Positions 9,435-18,040 of a stretch of 64,000 nt of DNA are shown here, piece by piece; position 1 is the stretch's first letter; each line of letters begins with the position of its first letter. Location of the stretch: the NCBI GenBank assembly GCA_963677355.2, contig CAXXXQ010000001.1, forward strand, positions 62,001-126,000, written 5' to 3'. The stretch is from Thiomicrorhabdus sp963677355 (lineage in GTDB: Bacteria; Pseudomonadota; Gammaproteobacteria; Thiomicrospirales; Thiomicrospiraceae). The notes beneath the pieces are model-generated. The model was not told the origin of the DNA. It did no database searches and saw only the letters and a program-made list of their open reading frames with translations. A program made the translations under genes and the position numbers.

Positions 9435-9462
9435 ATTCTACCCAAGCTTGCCCATAACTTAA
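9435..9462 (-). promoter_or_regulatory. Possible petABC promoter
   Basis: On the minus strand, TTAAGT, 16 bases, TAGAAT, about 40 bases ahead of the petA ATG. The -35 element is weak, so this is tentative. The inverted repeat at 9473-9511 lies just upstream of it, where an activator site would be expected. Confidence 0.35.
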
Positions 9463-9472
9463 ATCAGTATCT

Positions 9473-9511
9473 ATTTATGCACATATTAAATATCTTTTAT
9501 GATGCATAAAT
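9473..9511. promoter_or_regulatory. 9-bp inverted repeat upstream of petA
   Basis: ATTTATGCA (9473-9481) and its exact complement TGCATAAAT (9503-9511) are separated by 21 A/T-rich bases, two helical turns of spacer. This suits a dimeric DNA-binding protein better than an RNA terminator. The half-site recurs upstream of comEA (57946-57962). Confidence 0.4.
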
Positions 9512-9583
9512 AAAATTATAAATTACTTTAATTTCAAAAACTTAAAGTCATAGAAAAATTTTATCCGAAGCCATAAAATTCAT

Positions 9584-10324
9584 CTAAACCGGATTTGTAA
9601 TATCGATAAAAACGTTTTCCAGGCCGAACTTTTCCGCTAAATGTTCACCTAACGCCTTGATTCCTAAGCGTTCGGTCGCGTGATGGCCTGCTGCCAAATA
9701 ATGGATTCCGCACTCTTTTGCCAAGTGTGTAGTTTGCTCTGACACCTCACCACTAATATAGACGTCAGCACTCCACTCTATAGCCTGATCAATATAGCCC
9801 TGCGCTCCTCCGCTGCACCAAGCGATCGTGCGCACTTGTTCCGGCCCGCCTTCAAGATGCAAAGACTCTCGGTTTAATGAATCATCTACCATTTGCTTGA
9901 AAGCGGCCATCGGCATAGCCTCAGGAAGCTTGCCTAAACGTACCAAACCAGCGGTCGGCGTAATCTCGTCAAGCCCCCATAATTTACCGAGCAAAACATT
10001 ATTACCCAGTTCGTTATGCCCGTCTAACGGCAGGTGATAGCCAAAAAGATTTATATCATGCTGCAAAAGTGCCTTAATGCGCTTTTGCTTAAATCCGGTG
10101 ATTACATCCGGTTCAGACTTCCAAAAATAACCGTGATGAACCAAAATTGCATCCGCACCGACTGCGACTGCTTGATCAATCAACGCCTGACAAGCCGTGA
10201 CCCCGGTGACAATCTTTTTAATCTCAGCCTTCCCTTCAACCTGTAAACCGTTTGGGGCATAGTCCTTATAACCGTCAATCTCCAAAAACTCGGATAAATA
10301 AGCGCTCAGTTCATCCCGATTCAT
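9584..10324 (-). CDS. Nif3-like dinuclear metal-centre protein (YbgI/DUF34 family)
   Basis: A 246-residue member of the Nif3/YbgI family, hexameric toroids with a dinuclear metal site. Visible are the family N-terminus (LEIDGYKDYAPNGLQVEG), the metal-binding VHHGYFW, the HLPLDGH motif, and the C-terminal AGHHATERLGIKALGEHL. Its biochemical role is unsettled; GTP cyclohydrolase I type 2 has been used as a label, with weak support. RBS AGGAGAGAG precedes the ATG. It lies between the hisD terminator and the petABC promoter region, so it is probably its own unit. Confidence 0.9.
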   Translation of the reverse strand: MNRDELSAYLSEFLEIDGYKDYAPNGLQVEGKAEIKKIVTGVTACQALIDQAVAVGADAILVHHGYFWKSEPDVITGFKQKRIKALLQHDINLFGYHLPLDGHNELGNNVLLGKLWGLDEITPTAGLVRLGKLPEAMPMAAFKQMVDDSLNRESLHLEGGPEQVRTIAWCSGGAQGYIDQAIEWSADVYISGEVSEQTTHLAKECGIHYLAAGHHATERLGIKALGEHLAEKFGLENVFIDITNPV

Positions 10325-10350
10325 CTCTCTCTCCTATCTGGAACCATTAC

Positions 10351-10391
10351 AAAAAAAAAACCACCAGGCCTTTGAAGACACTGGTGGTTTT
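10351..10391 (-). terminator. Intrinsic terminator of the mla-murA-his transcript
   Basis: AAAACCACCAG (10357-10367) pairs perfectly with CTGGTGGTTTT (10381-10391) over 11 bp around a 13-base loop. The A10 run at 10351-10360 gives a U-tract on the minus strand. It lies 18 bases after the hisD stop. Confidence 0.9.
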
Positions 10392-10408
10392 CCCATGAAT
10401 ACAGACGG

Positions 10409-11710
10409 CTAATCTTTTACACGGTAACGCGCAGACATAGCGTGCGCCTGCAAACCTTCTCCATCTGCCAATGTTCCGGCGATCTTACCTAGATAATTTG
10501 AGCCTTCCGGAGAACACATAATCAAGCTGGAACGTTTCTGGAAGTCATATACACCCAATGGAGACGAGAAACGAGCCGTACGTGAAGTCGGCAGAACGTG
10601 GTTAGGTCCAGCACAATAATCACCCAGCGCTTCAGCAGTGTAACGTCCCATGAAAATCGCACCTGCATGGCGGATTTTCGGCAACAACGCTTTAGGATCA
10701 TCAACGGATAATTCCAAGTGTTCCGGAGCGATGATATTAATCATCTCAATCGCCTGCTCTTCACTGTCAACAACAATGATGGCACCACGGTCATCTAGAG
10801 CAGTACGGATAATTTTTTCACGCGGCATATCACCCAACAGACGGTTCATGCTTGCATACACTTTCTCTGCGAATTCGGCATCTTGGGTCACCAGGATAGA
10901 CTGCGCATCTTCATCATGCTCTGCTTGAGAGAACAGGTCAACCGCAATCCAGTCAGGATCCGTTTTACCATCACAATAAACCAGAATTTCCGACGGACCG
11001 GCAATCATATCAATACCAACCGTACCAAATACCATACGCTTAGCGGTGGCTACGAAGATATTCCCCGGACCAACAATCTTATCTACTGCCGGAACGGTTT
11101 CGGTTCCGTATGCCAGAGCGGCAACTGCCTGAGCACCACCTAAAGTATAAACCGCATCGACTTCACAGATTGCAGCAGCAGCCAATACCATATCATTGAC
11201 TTCGCCGTCCGGAGTCGGCACCACCATGATCAACTTTTCAACACCGGCGACTTTAGCAGGAATGGCGTTCATAATTACAGATGAAGGGTATGCTGCCTTA
11301 CCACCAGGAACATAAAGACCAACACTGTCCAACGGAGTCACTTGTTGACCCAGCATGGTTCCGTCCGCTTCTTCATAAGTCCAAGACTCTTGAATTTGCT
11401 TTTCATGGTATGCTCGCACGCGATCCGCAGAAATCTGCAAAGCTTCACGCTGATCGGCTGGAATTCTTTCCAAAGCCGCTTGCAGACGATCTTTTGAAAT
11501 TTCTAACTCGGCACCGCTGTTCAATTGCATACGGTCAAAACGAGCCGTGTAGTCAAGAAGTGCTTCGTCACCTTTGGTACGAACGTTTTCAACAACTTCT
11601 TTAACGATATTATTTACTTCTTCGTTAGAAACCGTTTCCCATGCAAGCAAACGATCTAACTCTTCTCTAAACCCTTCTGCATTGGCAGATAAACGACGAA
11701 TATTTAACAT
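10409..11710 (-). CDS. hisD: Histidinol dehydrogenase
   Basis: A 433-residue HisD of usual length. It catalyses the last two steps of histidine synthesis, oxidising L-histidinol to L-histidine with two NAD. Visible are the NAD-binding PGGKAAYPSSV, the KIVGPGN motif, the signature DLFSQAEHDEDAQS with zinc-binding residues, and the catalytic-region IIAPEHLEL. It follows hisG with only one base between the genes. The rest of the histidine pathway is not in this window, so the operon is split, as is common in this lineage. Confidence 0.97.
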   Translation of the reverse strand: MLNIRRLSANAEGFREELDRLLAWETVSNEEVNNIVKEVVENVRTKGDEALLDYTARFDRMQLNSGAELEISKDRLQAALERIPADQREALQISADRVRAYHEKQIQESWTYEEADGTMLGQQVTPLDSVGLYVPGGKAAYPSSVIMNAIPAKVAGVEKLIMVVPTPDGEVNDMVLAAAAICEVDAVYTLGGAQAVAALAYGTETVPAVDKIVGPGNIFVATAKRMVFGTVGIDMIAGPSEILVYCDGKTDPDWIAVDLFSQAEHDEDAQSILVTQDAEFAEKVYASMNRLLGDMPREKIIRTALDDRGAIIVVDSEEQAIEMINIIAPEHLELSVDDPKALLPKIRHAGAIFMGRYTAEALGDYCAGPNHVLPTSRTARFSSPLGVYDFQKRSSLIMCSPEGSNYLGKIAGTLADGEGLQAHAMSARYRVKD

Positions 11711-11711
11711 T

Positions 11712-12347
11712 TTACTTCTCTATTACTGTTTTAAACTGTTGAACAATGTGATTGATCTGATCATATTTAGTCTTATAAGCATGCTGATTCACAATCAGGC
11801 GCGAACTGATATCCGCGATATGCTCCAAAGGAATCAAACCATTTGCTTTCAATGTATTTCCGGTATCCACCAAATCGACAATACGATCAGCCAAATCGAT
11901 CAACGGAGCGATTTCCATCGATCCGTAAAGTTTGATTAAATCTACCTGCTCACCCTTTTCGGCGTAATAAGCCTGGGCAGACTTCAAATATTTGGTTGCA
12001 ATCTTCAATCGATGACCATGCGGTTTTTCGTTTTCCGGGCCTGCTACCATTAATTTACATTTGGCAATCTGTAGATCAAGTAATTCAAACAGGTTATCGC
12101 TTGGCGCTTCCATCAAGACATCTTTACCCGCCACTCCGATATCCGCGGCGCCATGCGCCACGTAAGTCGGAGCATCCGTTGCACGAACAATCAGCAAACG
12201 TACATTCTCCTGATTGGTCGGCAGGATCAATTTACGGCTTTTGCTTGGATCTTCCAACGGTTCAATTCCGGCGGCCTCCAAAAGCGGTAAAGTATCTTTA
12301 TAAATTCGCCCTTTGGAAAGGGCAATAGTCAATTGATCATTCATCAT
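11712..12347 (-). CDS. hisG: ATP phosphoribosyltransferase, short form
   Basis: A 211-residue HisG, the first enzyme of histidine biosynthesis (ATP + PRPP to phosphoribosyl-ATP). Family motifs IALSKGR, GVAGKDVLMEA and the PRPP loop DLVDTGNTLKANGL are present. The length marks the short form, which lacks the roughly 80-residue C-terminal regulatory domain and in characterised bacteria needs the HisRS-like partner HisZ; no hisZ is in the window. Two ATGs are available (12347 and 12344), with a poor Shine-Dalgarno for either. The gene lies between murA and hisD in one minus-strand transcript. Confidence 0.95.
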   Translation of the reverse strand: MMNDQLTIALSKGRIYKDTLPLLEAAGIEPLEDPSKSRKLILPTNQENVRLLIVRATDAPTYVAHGAADIGVAGKDVLMEAPSDNLFELLDLQIAKCKLMVAGPENEKPHGHRLKIATKYLKSAQAYYAEKGEQVDLIKLYGSMEIAPLIDLADRIVDLVDTGNTLKANGLIPLEHIADISSRLIVNQHAYKTKYDQINHIVQQFKTVIEK

Positions 12348-12388
12348 TTTAAACTTTTAAGATTTTTTAAATTCTTTAAATCGGCGTT

Positions 12389-13651
12389 CTAGTCGGTTAA
12401 ACGATAGATATGAGCCCCAACTTTATGAAACTTCTCTTCGATTAATTCATAACCACGGTCAATATGATAAACACGATTGACCACGGTTTCACCTTCGGCA
12501 ACCAGTCCAGCCAGAATCAAACTCGCCGAAGCTCGAAGGTCGGTAGCCATGACCGGCGCGCCATGTAACATCTCAACCCCTTTGATATGAGCCGTATTGC
12601 CTTCCACACGAATGTCAGCACCCATTCTCGCCAATTCGGAAACGTGCATGAAACGATTTTCAAAGATCGTTTCCTCGATGGTGGACTCGCCTTCCGCCAA
12701 CGCATTCATCACCAGAAATTGCGCCTGCATGTCCGTAGGAAACAACGGATAAGGATCGGTCACAATATTGACCGGCTTCAATTTGCGGCCACGCATATCC
12801 AGAGTGATAGTGTCGGCCGTTGTAGTGACTTCTGCTCCGGCTTCGCGGAACTTATCCAGAACCGCGCCCAAATGAGTCGGATTCGCTTTAGTGACGGTTA
12901 ACTTACTCTGTGTAAGCGCCGCCGCCGCCAGATAAGTACCCGCTTCGATTCGATCCGGAATAACCTCGTACTCCACACCATTCAAACGTTCTACACCTTC
13001 GATAACCAGAGTGTCAGTACCGATGCCGCGGATTTTGGCGCCCATTTTAACCAAGAATGCCGCCAAGTCTGTTACTTCCGGCTCTCTAGCCGCATTGCGC
13101 AAAGTGGTGACACCTTCCGCCAAGACCGCAGCCATCATCAAGTTTTCCGTACCGGTCACCGTAACCGGCTCCATGGTAATATCGGCCCCTTGCAAACGTC
13201 CATTCGATTTAGCGATGATATAACCTTTATCAACCTCAATCTTCGCACCCATCTGCTCCATACCGCTAATATGGATATTCACAGGACGGGAACCAATGGC
13301 ACAGCCACCCGGCAAAGAGACTTTGGCTTCACCAAAACGACCCAATAGCGGACCTAATACCAGAATCGAAGCTCGCATGGTTTTCACCAGCTCATAAGGC
13401 GCTTCTTTAGAAGTCACATTGGAAGCATCAATTTCGATTTTCAACTCTTCATCAAACATGACCTCAACACCCATCGAACCTAGCAATTGGATCGTGGTAG
13501 TCACATCCATCAGATGAGGAACATTTGATAACTTTAAGGGGGTTTCGGCTAGCAAACTACCCATCAAAATAGGCAAAGCGGCATTTTTCGCACCGGAAAT
13601 TTCTACGGAACCCGAAAGCTCCCCCTGATTATCAATTACAAGTTTATCCAT
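12389..13651 (-). CDS. murA: UDP-N-acetylglucosamine 1-carboxyvinyltransferase
   Basis: A 420-residue MurA, the first committed step of peptidoglycan synthesis (enolpyruvyl transfer from PEP to UDP-GlcNAc). Visible are the substrate-binding GAKNAALPILM (K22), and the catalytic-loop cysteine C117 in GGCAIGSRPVNIH; a cysteine here normally means fosfomycin sensitivity. PTDMQAQF and the repeated EPSP-synthase-type folds are complete. Placement after mlaFEDCB-ibaG is the classic gammaproteobacterial arrangement, with the extra ABC exporter noted below. Confidence 0.97.
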   Translation of the reverse strand: MDKLVIDNQGELSGSVEISGAKNAALPILMGSLLAETPLKLSNVPHLMDVTTTIQLLGSMGVEVMFDEELKIEIDASNVTSKEAPYELVKTMRASILVLGPLLGRFGEAKVSLPGGCAIGSRPVNIHISGMEQMGAKIEVDKGYIIAKSNGRLQGADITMEPVTVTGTENLMMAAVLAEGVTTLRNAAREPEVTDLAAFLVKMGAKIRGIGTDTLVIEGVERLNGVEYEVIPDRIEAGTYLAAAALTQSKLTVTKANPTHLGAVLDKFREAGAEVTTTADTITLDMRGRKLKPVNIVTDPYPLFPTDMQAQFLVMNALAEGESTIEETIFENRFMHVSELARMGADIRVEGNTAHIKGVEMLHGAPVMATDLRASASLILAGLVAEGETVVNRVYHIDRGYELIEEKFHKVGAHIYRLTD

Positions 13652-13702
13652 AATTACGGCTTTAATTTAACTGTCGATATCGACATTTACTCTCTTTACG
13701 GG

Positions 13703-13921
13703 TTAAGACACATTAGTTTTGATCGAAAGCGCGTGCAACTCACCGCTTTCAAACTGAGCCTTAAAAATATCATTGACCATACGATGTCTTTGCAAAGGCG
13801 ATTTACCCTCAAACGCCGGACTGGTCACAATAATAGTGAAACTACAGTCTGTGCCACTCGTTTCCACTTGGCTATCCGGGATCACTTCTTGAATCATTTT
13901 GCGAATGACTTCAGGTGACAT
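13703..13921 (-). CDS. ibaG: BolA-family protein IbaG
   Basis: A 72-residue BolA-like protein of the IbaG (YrbA) type, beginning MSPEVIRKMI and carrying the family core LQRHRMVNDIF and HALSIKT. BolA-family proteins bind monothiol glutaredoxins and 2Fe-2S clusters. The frame is open to 13960, but the ATG at 13921 has AGGAG 8 bases upstream and matches the expected N-terminus, so the longer form is rejected. The position between the mla genes and murA is conserved in many gammaproteobacteria and supports the identification. Confidence 0.92.
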   Translation of the reverse strand: MSPEVIRKMIQEVIPDSQVETSGTDCSFTIIVTSPAFEGKSPLQRHRMVNDIFKAQFESGELHALSIKTNVS

Positions 13922-14009
13922 TGATCTACTCCTAATTCTGCTTTTTCGGTAGCGGGACAAGCCAACATAGGGCTTAGAATTGTCCTTGCAACAAAAGCTC
14001 AGCTTAAAA

Positions 14010-14774
14010 TTATTGGCGTATTTTAACGCCTTTATGCAATAAAATCAGATTTATCGAAGAAACCAGAACCACAAACGCCGTTGTCACCGCCAAACTCAAA
14101 TAAACCGAGACATCCGACTGCTGAAAGAATCCGTATCGGAATCCGTCGACCATATAAAAGAACGGGTTAAAGTGAGAAGCCTGCTGCCAAAATTCCGGCA
14201 AAGCATGAATTGAATAGAACACACCGCTCAAAAACGTCAACGGCATAATGACAAAGTTCTGAAAAGCGGCTAAATGATCATATTTATCGGAAATAATTCC
14301 GGCCAGCATACCCAAACCACCCATCATCGCCGCACTCAGCACGGCAAACAACAGCACCCAGAAAGGCTGCTGCCAGGTCAGATCAAACCATAACATACCG
14401 ACGACCAATATCCCGATACCCACCGCGACGCCGCGTACGATCGATGCGGCAACAAAAGCTAAATAAAGTTCAAACGGTGAAATGGGGCTTAACAATACAA
14501 AGGTCAAATTGCCATGCATTTTCGACTGAATGAGACTGGAAGAAGTATTAGCAAACGCATTTTGCAGCAGCGCCATCATCACCAGACCGGGAATCAAAAA
14601 CTGACTATAGGATAAACCGCTATAGATTTCGATTTGTGAATCGATAACCTGACCAAACACTAGCAAATACAGCAAAGTGGAAACAATCGGAGCAAAGATA
14701 GTTTGTACGGCAACTGAATAGAAACGACGAATTTCTTTGATAAAAAGCGCCCAACAACCTGTGAAATTAAACAT
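14010..14774 (-). CDS. ABC-2 type transporter permease (YadH-like)
   Basis: A 254-residue membrane protein with six hydrophobic segments and the ABC-2 permease pattern (WALFIKEIRRF near the N-terminus; LTFLSGVFYSI and NPFFYMVDGFRYGFF late). It abuts the ATPase gene that precedes it. The pair resembles E. coli YadGH, an exporter of unknown substrate. It sits between mlaB and ibaG, inside what is otherwise the standard Mla operon, so a role in envelope lipid or polymer export is a reasonable guess but no more. Confidence 0.88.
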   Translation of the reverse strand: MFNFTGCWALFIKEIRRFYSVAVQTIFAPIVSTLLYLLVFGQVIDSQIEIYSGLSYSQFLIPGLVMMALLQNAFANTSSSLIQSKMHGNLTFVLLSPISPFELYLAFVAASIVRGVAVGIGILVVGMLWFDLTWQQPFWVLLFAVLSAAMMGGLGMLAGIISDKYDHLAAFQNFVIMPLTFLSGVFYSIHALPEFWQQASHFNPFFYMVDGFRYGFFQQSDVSVYLSLAVTTAFVVLVSSINLILLHKGVKIRQ

Positions 14775-15695
14775 CTATTTAACCTCCTCTGTCGTCAGAT
14801 CCAGAAACACTTCTTCTAAAGTAGCATCACGGCTACTAACATCCACAAGCTCTAGCCCGGATTGTTCCATCCAAGCCATTGCCTGAGTCATTGAGCTGTT
14901 TTTATCTATTTGGAAGACGAAACCCGAAGGTTCTTTATCAACCAGACAGGCCTGTAAAGGCTCAATCAATTTTGCAGCCGGGTTGGATACTTTGACCCTC
15001 AAATAACGATACGGATGCATACTCATCAGCAAGGCTTGTGTATCATCAATCGCCCGAACTTGCCCTTTCTGCATAATGGCCACTTTTTCACAAAGCGCTT
15101 CGGCCTCTTCCAGATAGTGCGTGGTCAAAATAATGGTATGCCCTTGCTGATGCAGCTCCTTGGTAAAATCCCACAGCGTGCGGCGCAAATCAACATCAAC
15201 ACCGGCTGTCGGCTCATCCAGCACCAGCACTTTAGGCTTATGTACCAACGCCATAGCAATCAATACGCGACGCTTCATGCCTCCGGATAACTGATTCGTG
15301 TTCGCCTTAGCTTTGTCAGCCAGAGCAAGGCGTTCCAAAAGTTCATCAATCCAACGTTTTTGCTCAGCTCCTTTAATGCCGAAATAACCGGACTGCAATT
15401 CCAACAACTCGCGAATATTGAAAAATGGATCGGCAATCAGTTCCTGCGGCACCAAGCCGAGTGTTCGACGGGTTTCACGATAATCATCGATCACATCAAA
15501 ACCTTGAACCTTAATCGTGCCTGAATCCGGCACCACCAGCCCGGACATCGAGTTAATCAGAGTAGATTTTCCGGCACCGTTTGGCCCTAATAAACCAAAA
15601 AACGCCCCCTCTTCAACACCAAAAGAGACACCTTTTAACGCCTGTAGGTTTGCATAATTTTTAACAACACTATTAAACTCAACGGCTAAAGTCAT
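14775..15695 (-). CDS. ABC transporter ATP-binding protein (YadG-like)
   Basis: A 306-residue ATPase with Walker A GPNGAGKST (37-45), signature LSGGMKRR, Walker B KVLVLDEPTAGVD and an H-loop TTHYLEEAE. The C-terminal 80 or so residues form the extra domain typical of YadG/CcmA-like exporters. Translation probably couples with the permease that follows directly. It begins about 35 bases after the mlaB stop, so it is likely co-transcribed with mla. Confidence 0.9.
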   Translation of the reverse strand: MTLAVEFNSVVKNYANLQALKGVSFGVEEGAFFGLLGPNGAGKSTLINSMSGLVVPDSGTIKVQGFDVIDDYRETRRTLGLVPQELIADPFFNIRELLELQSGYFGIKGAEQKRWIDELLERLALADKAKANTNQLSGGMKRRVLIAMALVHKPKVLVLDEPTAGVDVDLRRTLWDFTKELHQQGHTIILTTHYLEEAEALCEKVAIMQKGQVRAIDDTQALLMSMHPYRYLRVKVSNPAAKLIEPLQACLVDKEPSGFVFQIDKNSSMTQAMAWMEQSGLELVDVSSRDATLEEVFLDLTTEEVK

Positions 15696-15730
15696 CGTTC
15701 AAGGTCCTTGGAATTCTTTAAGAAAGGAAA

Positions 15731-16033
15731 TTAATCTGCGTCAATCACTGTATGCATGTCATACAGTTCAACCAACGTCTGCAATTGACTCGGAAAGTGA
15801 GTCACTTTGATGGCGTTTTGGGCTGCCTGAGCCCAAAGTAGCAAAACAGACAGGATTGCGCTGTCCGCTTTTTTAACCTGACTGAAATCTACCTCTTTAA
15901 CCGGCAACGACAACCAACCGCCTTGCTTAATCAACTTTGGCAAGATTTCAATATCTAAATTTTCGGGCAAAACCAGTTTAGCCTGTCCGCTAAACCACTC
16001 TCCCGCAAACGGAGTCGATCCAGAATTACCCAT
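15731..16033 (-). CDS. mlaB: STAS-domain protein MlaB
   Basis: A 100-residue STAS-domain protein, the small cytosolic subunit of the MlaFEDB phospholipid transporter that binds and activates the MlaF ATPase. Sequence match is weak, as usual for MlaB; a STAS-like core (SLPVKEVDFSQVKKADSAILSVLLLW) and the operon position support the call. It overlaps the end of mlaC by 8 bases. Confidence 0.82.
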   Translation of the reverse strand: MGNSGSTPFAGEWFSGQAKLVLPENLDIEILPKLIKQGGWLSLPVKEVDFSQVKKADSAILSVLLLWAQAAQNAIKVTHFPSQLQTLVELYDMHTVIDAD

Positions 16034-16706
16034 TACTCAACCCGTTAAATGCCGCATTCTTAGACTGCATTTCCGAGATGACAGCATCCAGACCTTTTTT
16101 AGTGATGTCCGAATCGTAAGCTTTTCGATAGTTTAACAACATGCTAATCCCTTCAACCGAGACATCATATAGCATCCATTTACCGGATTTTTTGTCTAGA
16201 TAGGCACGATAAATCACGTCCGATTTATTGCCGTCAGCCTGCTTGACGGAGGAAGCCACGGTCACTCGTCCCGGCTTTTCTACCTGAGCAGGCAAAACAG
16301 CAACCGATTCGATCTTCAATTTAAGCAAGCTTTGCGAATAAGAACGAATCAAGGTATTAGTAAAAGCTTTCACAAAGGCATCCTGCTGGGCAGGCGAAGC
16401 AGAACGCCAATTTCTACCCATAACATAACGCGCCATTTTTTCGGTATCAATATAGGGCAACACATAATTGGTTGCGAACAGCTTTACCTGACTAGGCTCT
16501 CTTTCAAACACTTCTCGATTGGTATTTAACTCGTAAATTACACGGTTAGATAAAGCTGTCACCATCTTTTCAGGATCATCCTGTGGAATTCCTTGTGCCT
16601 GACTCAAATTGGAAAGCCCTAACAAACCGCTAATTAAGGCAATTTGTAAAAAACGCATACTAAATAGAAGCCCCATTAAGTTCATTGCTTTTACTTGCAA
16701 CTGCAT
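16026..16706 (-). CDS. mlaC: Periplasmic phospholipid-binding protein MlaC
   Basis: A 226-residue MlaC/Ttg2D-family periplasmic shuttle carrying phospholipid between the outer-membrane MlaA complex and MlaFEDB. Family features are YVMGRNWRSASPAQQDAFVKAF and the late LYDVSVEGISMLLNYR. The ATG at 16706 has GGAG 7 bases upstream and is kept, although it gives a long signal region with a second candidate start (ATG at 16658, MRFLQIALISG) that alone would make a normal signal peptide ending SQAQG. Confidence 0.93.
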   Translation of the reverse strand: MQLQVKAMNLMGLLFSMRFLQIALISGLLGLSNLSQAQGIPQDDPEKMVTALSNRVIYELNTNREVFEREPSQVKLFATNYVLPYIDTEKMARYVMGRNWRSASPAQQDAFVKAFTNTLIRSYSQSLLKLKIESVAVLPAQVEKPGRVTVASSVKQADGNKSDVIYRAYLDKKSGKWMLYDVSVEGISMLLNYRKAYDSDITKKGLDAVISEMQSKNAAFNGLSNG

Positions 16707-16708
16707 GG

Positions 16709-17176
16709 TTATTCTCCACTATCACTAAACTTAACTAAAAATTGCCCGATCAAATCCTCTAAAACCAGTGCCGACTGTGTGAATTCCATCTGACTGCCAT
16801 CCGTCAACACCTCATCATCTCCACCAATCTCGATACCGACATACTGGTCACCCAACAGACCGGAGGTCAAAATCGAAGCCGAACTGTCTACCGAAAGTTG
16901 ATTATAGGTTTGATCAATATTCATCTTGACCTTGGCTTTAAAACTGACCGGGTCAACACTGATATCGGTCACTCGCCCGATAACCACGCCGCTCATTTTG
17001 ACCGGCGCTCTCACCTTGAGGCCGCCAATATTGTCAAACAAGGCACTTACCTGATAACTTGGGCGTTCTTTCCAGGTACTGAAATTACTGACTTGAAACG
17101 CAATCATAATCAAGGCAGCCATACTCATTAATACAAATGCCCCAACCCAAATCTCTATTTTTGCTTGTCGTTTCAT
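16709..17176 (-). CDS. mlaD: Mla substrate-binding MCE protein MlaD
   Basis: A 155-residue single-MCE-domain protein with an N-terminal membrane anchor (about 10-28). The MCE core includes YQVSALFDNIGGLKVRAPVKMSGVVIGRV and the YVGIEIGG segment. In the Mla complex it forms a hexameric ring on MlaE through which lipid passes. Length fits the family, and it lies in the conserved order mlaF-E-D-C-B. Confidence 0.95.
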   Translation of the reverse strand: MKRQAKIEIWVGAFVLMSMAALIMIAFQVSNFSTWKERPSYQVSALFDNIGGLKVRAPVKMSGVVIGRVTDISVDPVSFKAKVKMNIDQTYNQLSVDSSASILTSGLLGDQYVGIEIGGDDEVLTDGSQMEFTQSALVLEDLIGQFLVKFSDSGE

Positions 17177-17221
17177 GAACAGTTCCCTTAATTTTATTCC
17201 GTAAATCGACCGGTAAAATGA

Positions 17222-18025
17222 CTAAAACATTAATGCCGTCAACACAAAGTCCAAACCTAAAACACCCAACGAGCTATGAACCACCGTTTTGGTCGTTGCA
17301 TTACTGACCCCTTCCGAAGTCGGAATGGCGTTAAACCCTTGAAACAGTGAAATCATCGAAATCAATACCGCAAAAGCGATCGACTTGATAATACCGTTTA
17401 ACACGTCGTCTCGCCAATCAACATGACTATGCATTTGCGACCAGAAAGCGCCGTCATCAATGCCAAGCCAAGTCACGGCAACCATGTAACCGCCAATAAT
17501 TCCCAAAGCGATAAATAACAGGGTTAACAGCGGTAACGCAATCAGAGCCGCGCTGAAACGCGGCGCATAAATATACTTCAAAGGGTCGATCGCCATCATT
17601 TCCAAGGCGGAGACCTGCTCGGTCGAACGCATCAAACCGATTTCGGCCGTCAATGCGGAACCGGCTCTTCCGGCAAATAATAGCGCAGCCACCACCGGAC
17701 CTAACTCCCTCAACAAAGACAAAGCTGTCATGGAACCGACCGCTTCTTCGGAGTTGTAATCAACTAAAACATTATAGCCTTGTAAGCTTAAAACCATGCC
17801 GACAAACAAACCAGCCGTCAAAATAATCGGCAGCGACAGGACTCCGGCCACATAAATCTGCTTGACTAATAAATCCAGGCGCCAAAACGAATACGGCAGC
17901 GCAGGAATCAATGACAATATAAAAAATGCGCCCTTGCCTGTTGAAGAGAGAGCGGCAAGCGTGCTTTTACCAACGCTTTGCAACAAGTTAATAAATCCGG
18001 AAGTTTTAACTGGGTGATTTTGCAT
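17222..18025 (-). CDS. mlaE: Mla lipid transporter permease MlaE
   Basis: A 267-residue MlaE/YrbE-family permease with several hydrophobic segments and the family motifs LRELGPVVAALLFAGRAGSALTAEI and EQVSALEMMAIDPL. It forms the inner-membrane channel of MlaFEDB. The N-terminus carries a roughly 20-residue cytosolic extension beginning MQNHPVKTSG. It follows mlaF by 15 bases. Confidence 0.95.
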   Translation of the reverse strand: MQNHPVKTSGFINLLQSVGKSTLAALSSTGKGAFFILSLIPALPYSFWRLDLLVKQIYVAGVLSLPIILTAGLFVGMVLSLQGYNVLVDYNSEEAVGSMTALSLLRELGPVVAALLFAGRAGSALTAEIGLMRSTEQVSALEMMAIDPLKYIYAPRFSAALIALPLLTLLFIALGIIGGYMVAVTWLGIDDGAFWSQMHSHVDWRDDVLNGIIKSIAFAVLISMISLFQGFNAIPTSEGVSNATTKTVVHSSLGVLGLDFVLTALMF

Positions 18026-18040
18026 AAAAGGCTTCCTAGA

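Noticed and set aside
11712..12347. hisG as a truncated gene
   Set aside because: The length and C-terminal end fit the known short-form family; there is no sign of a frameshift.
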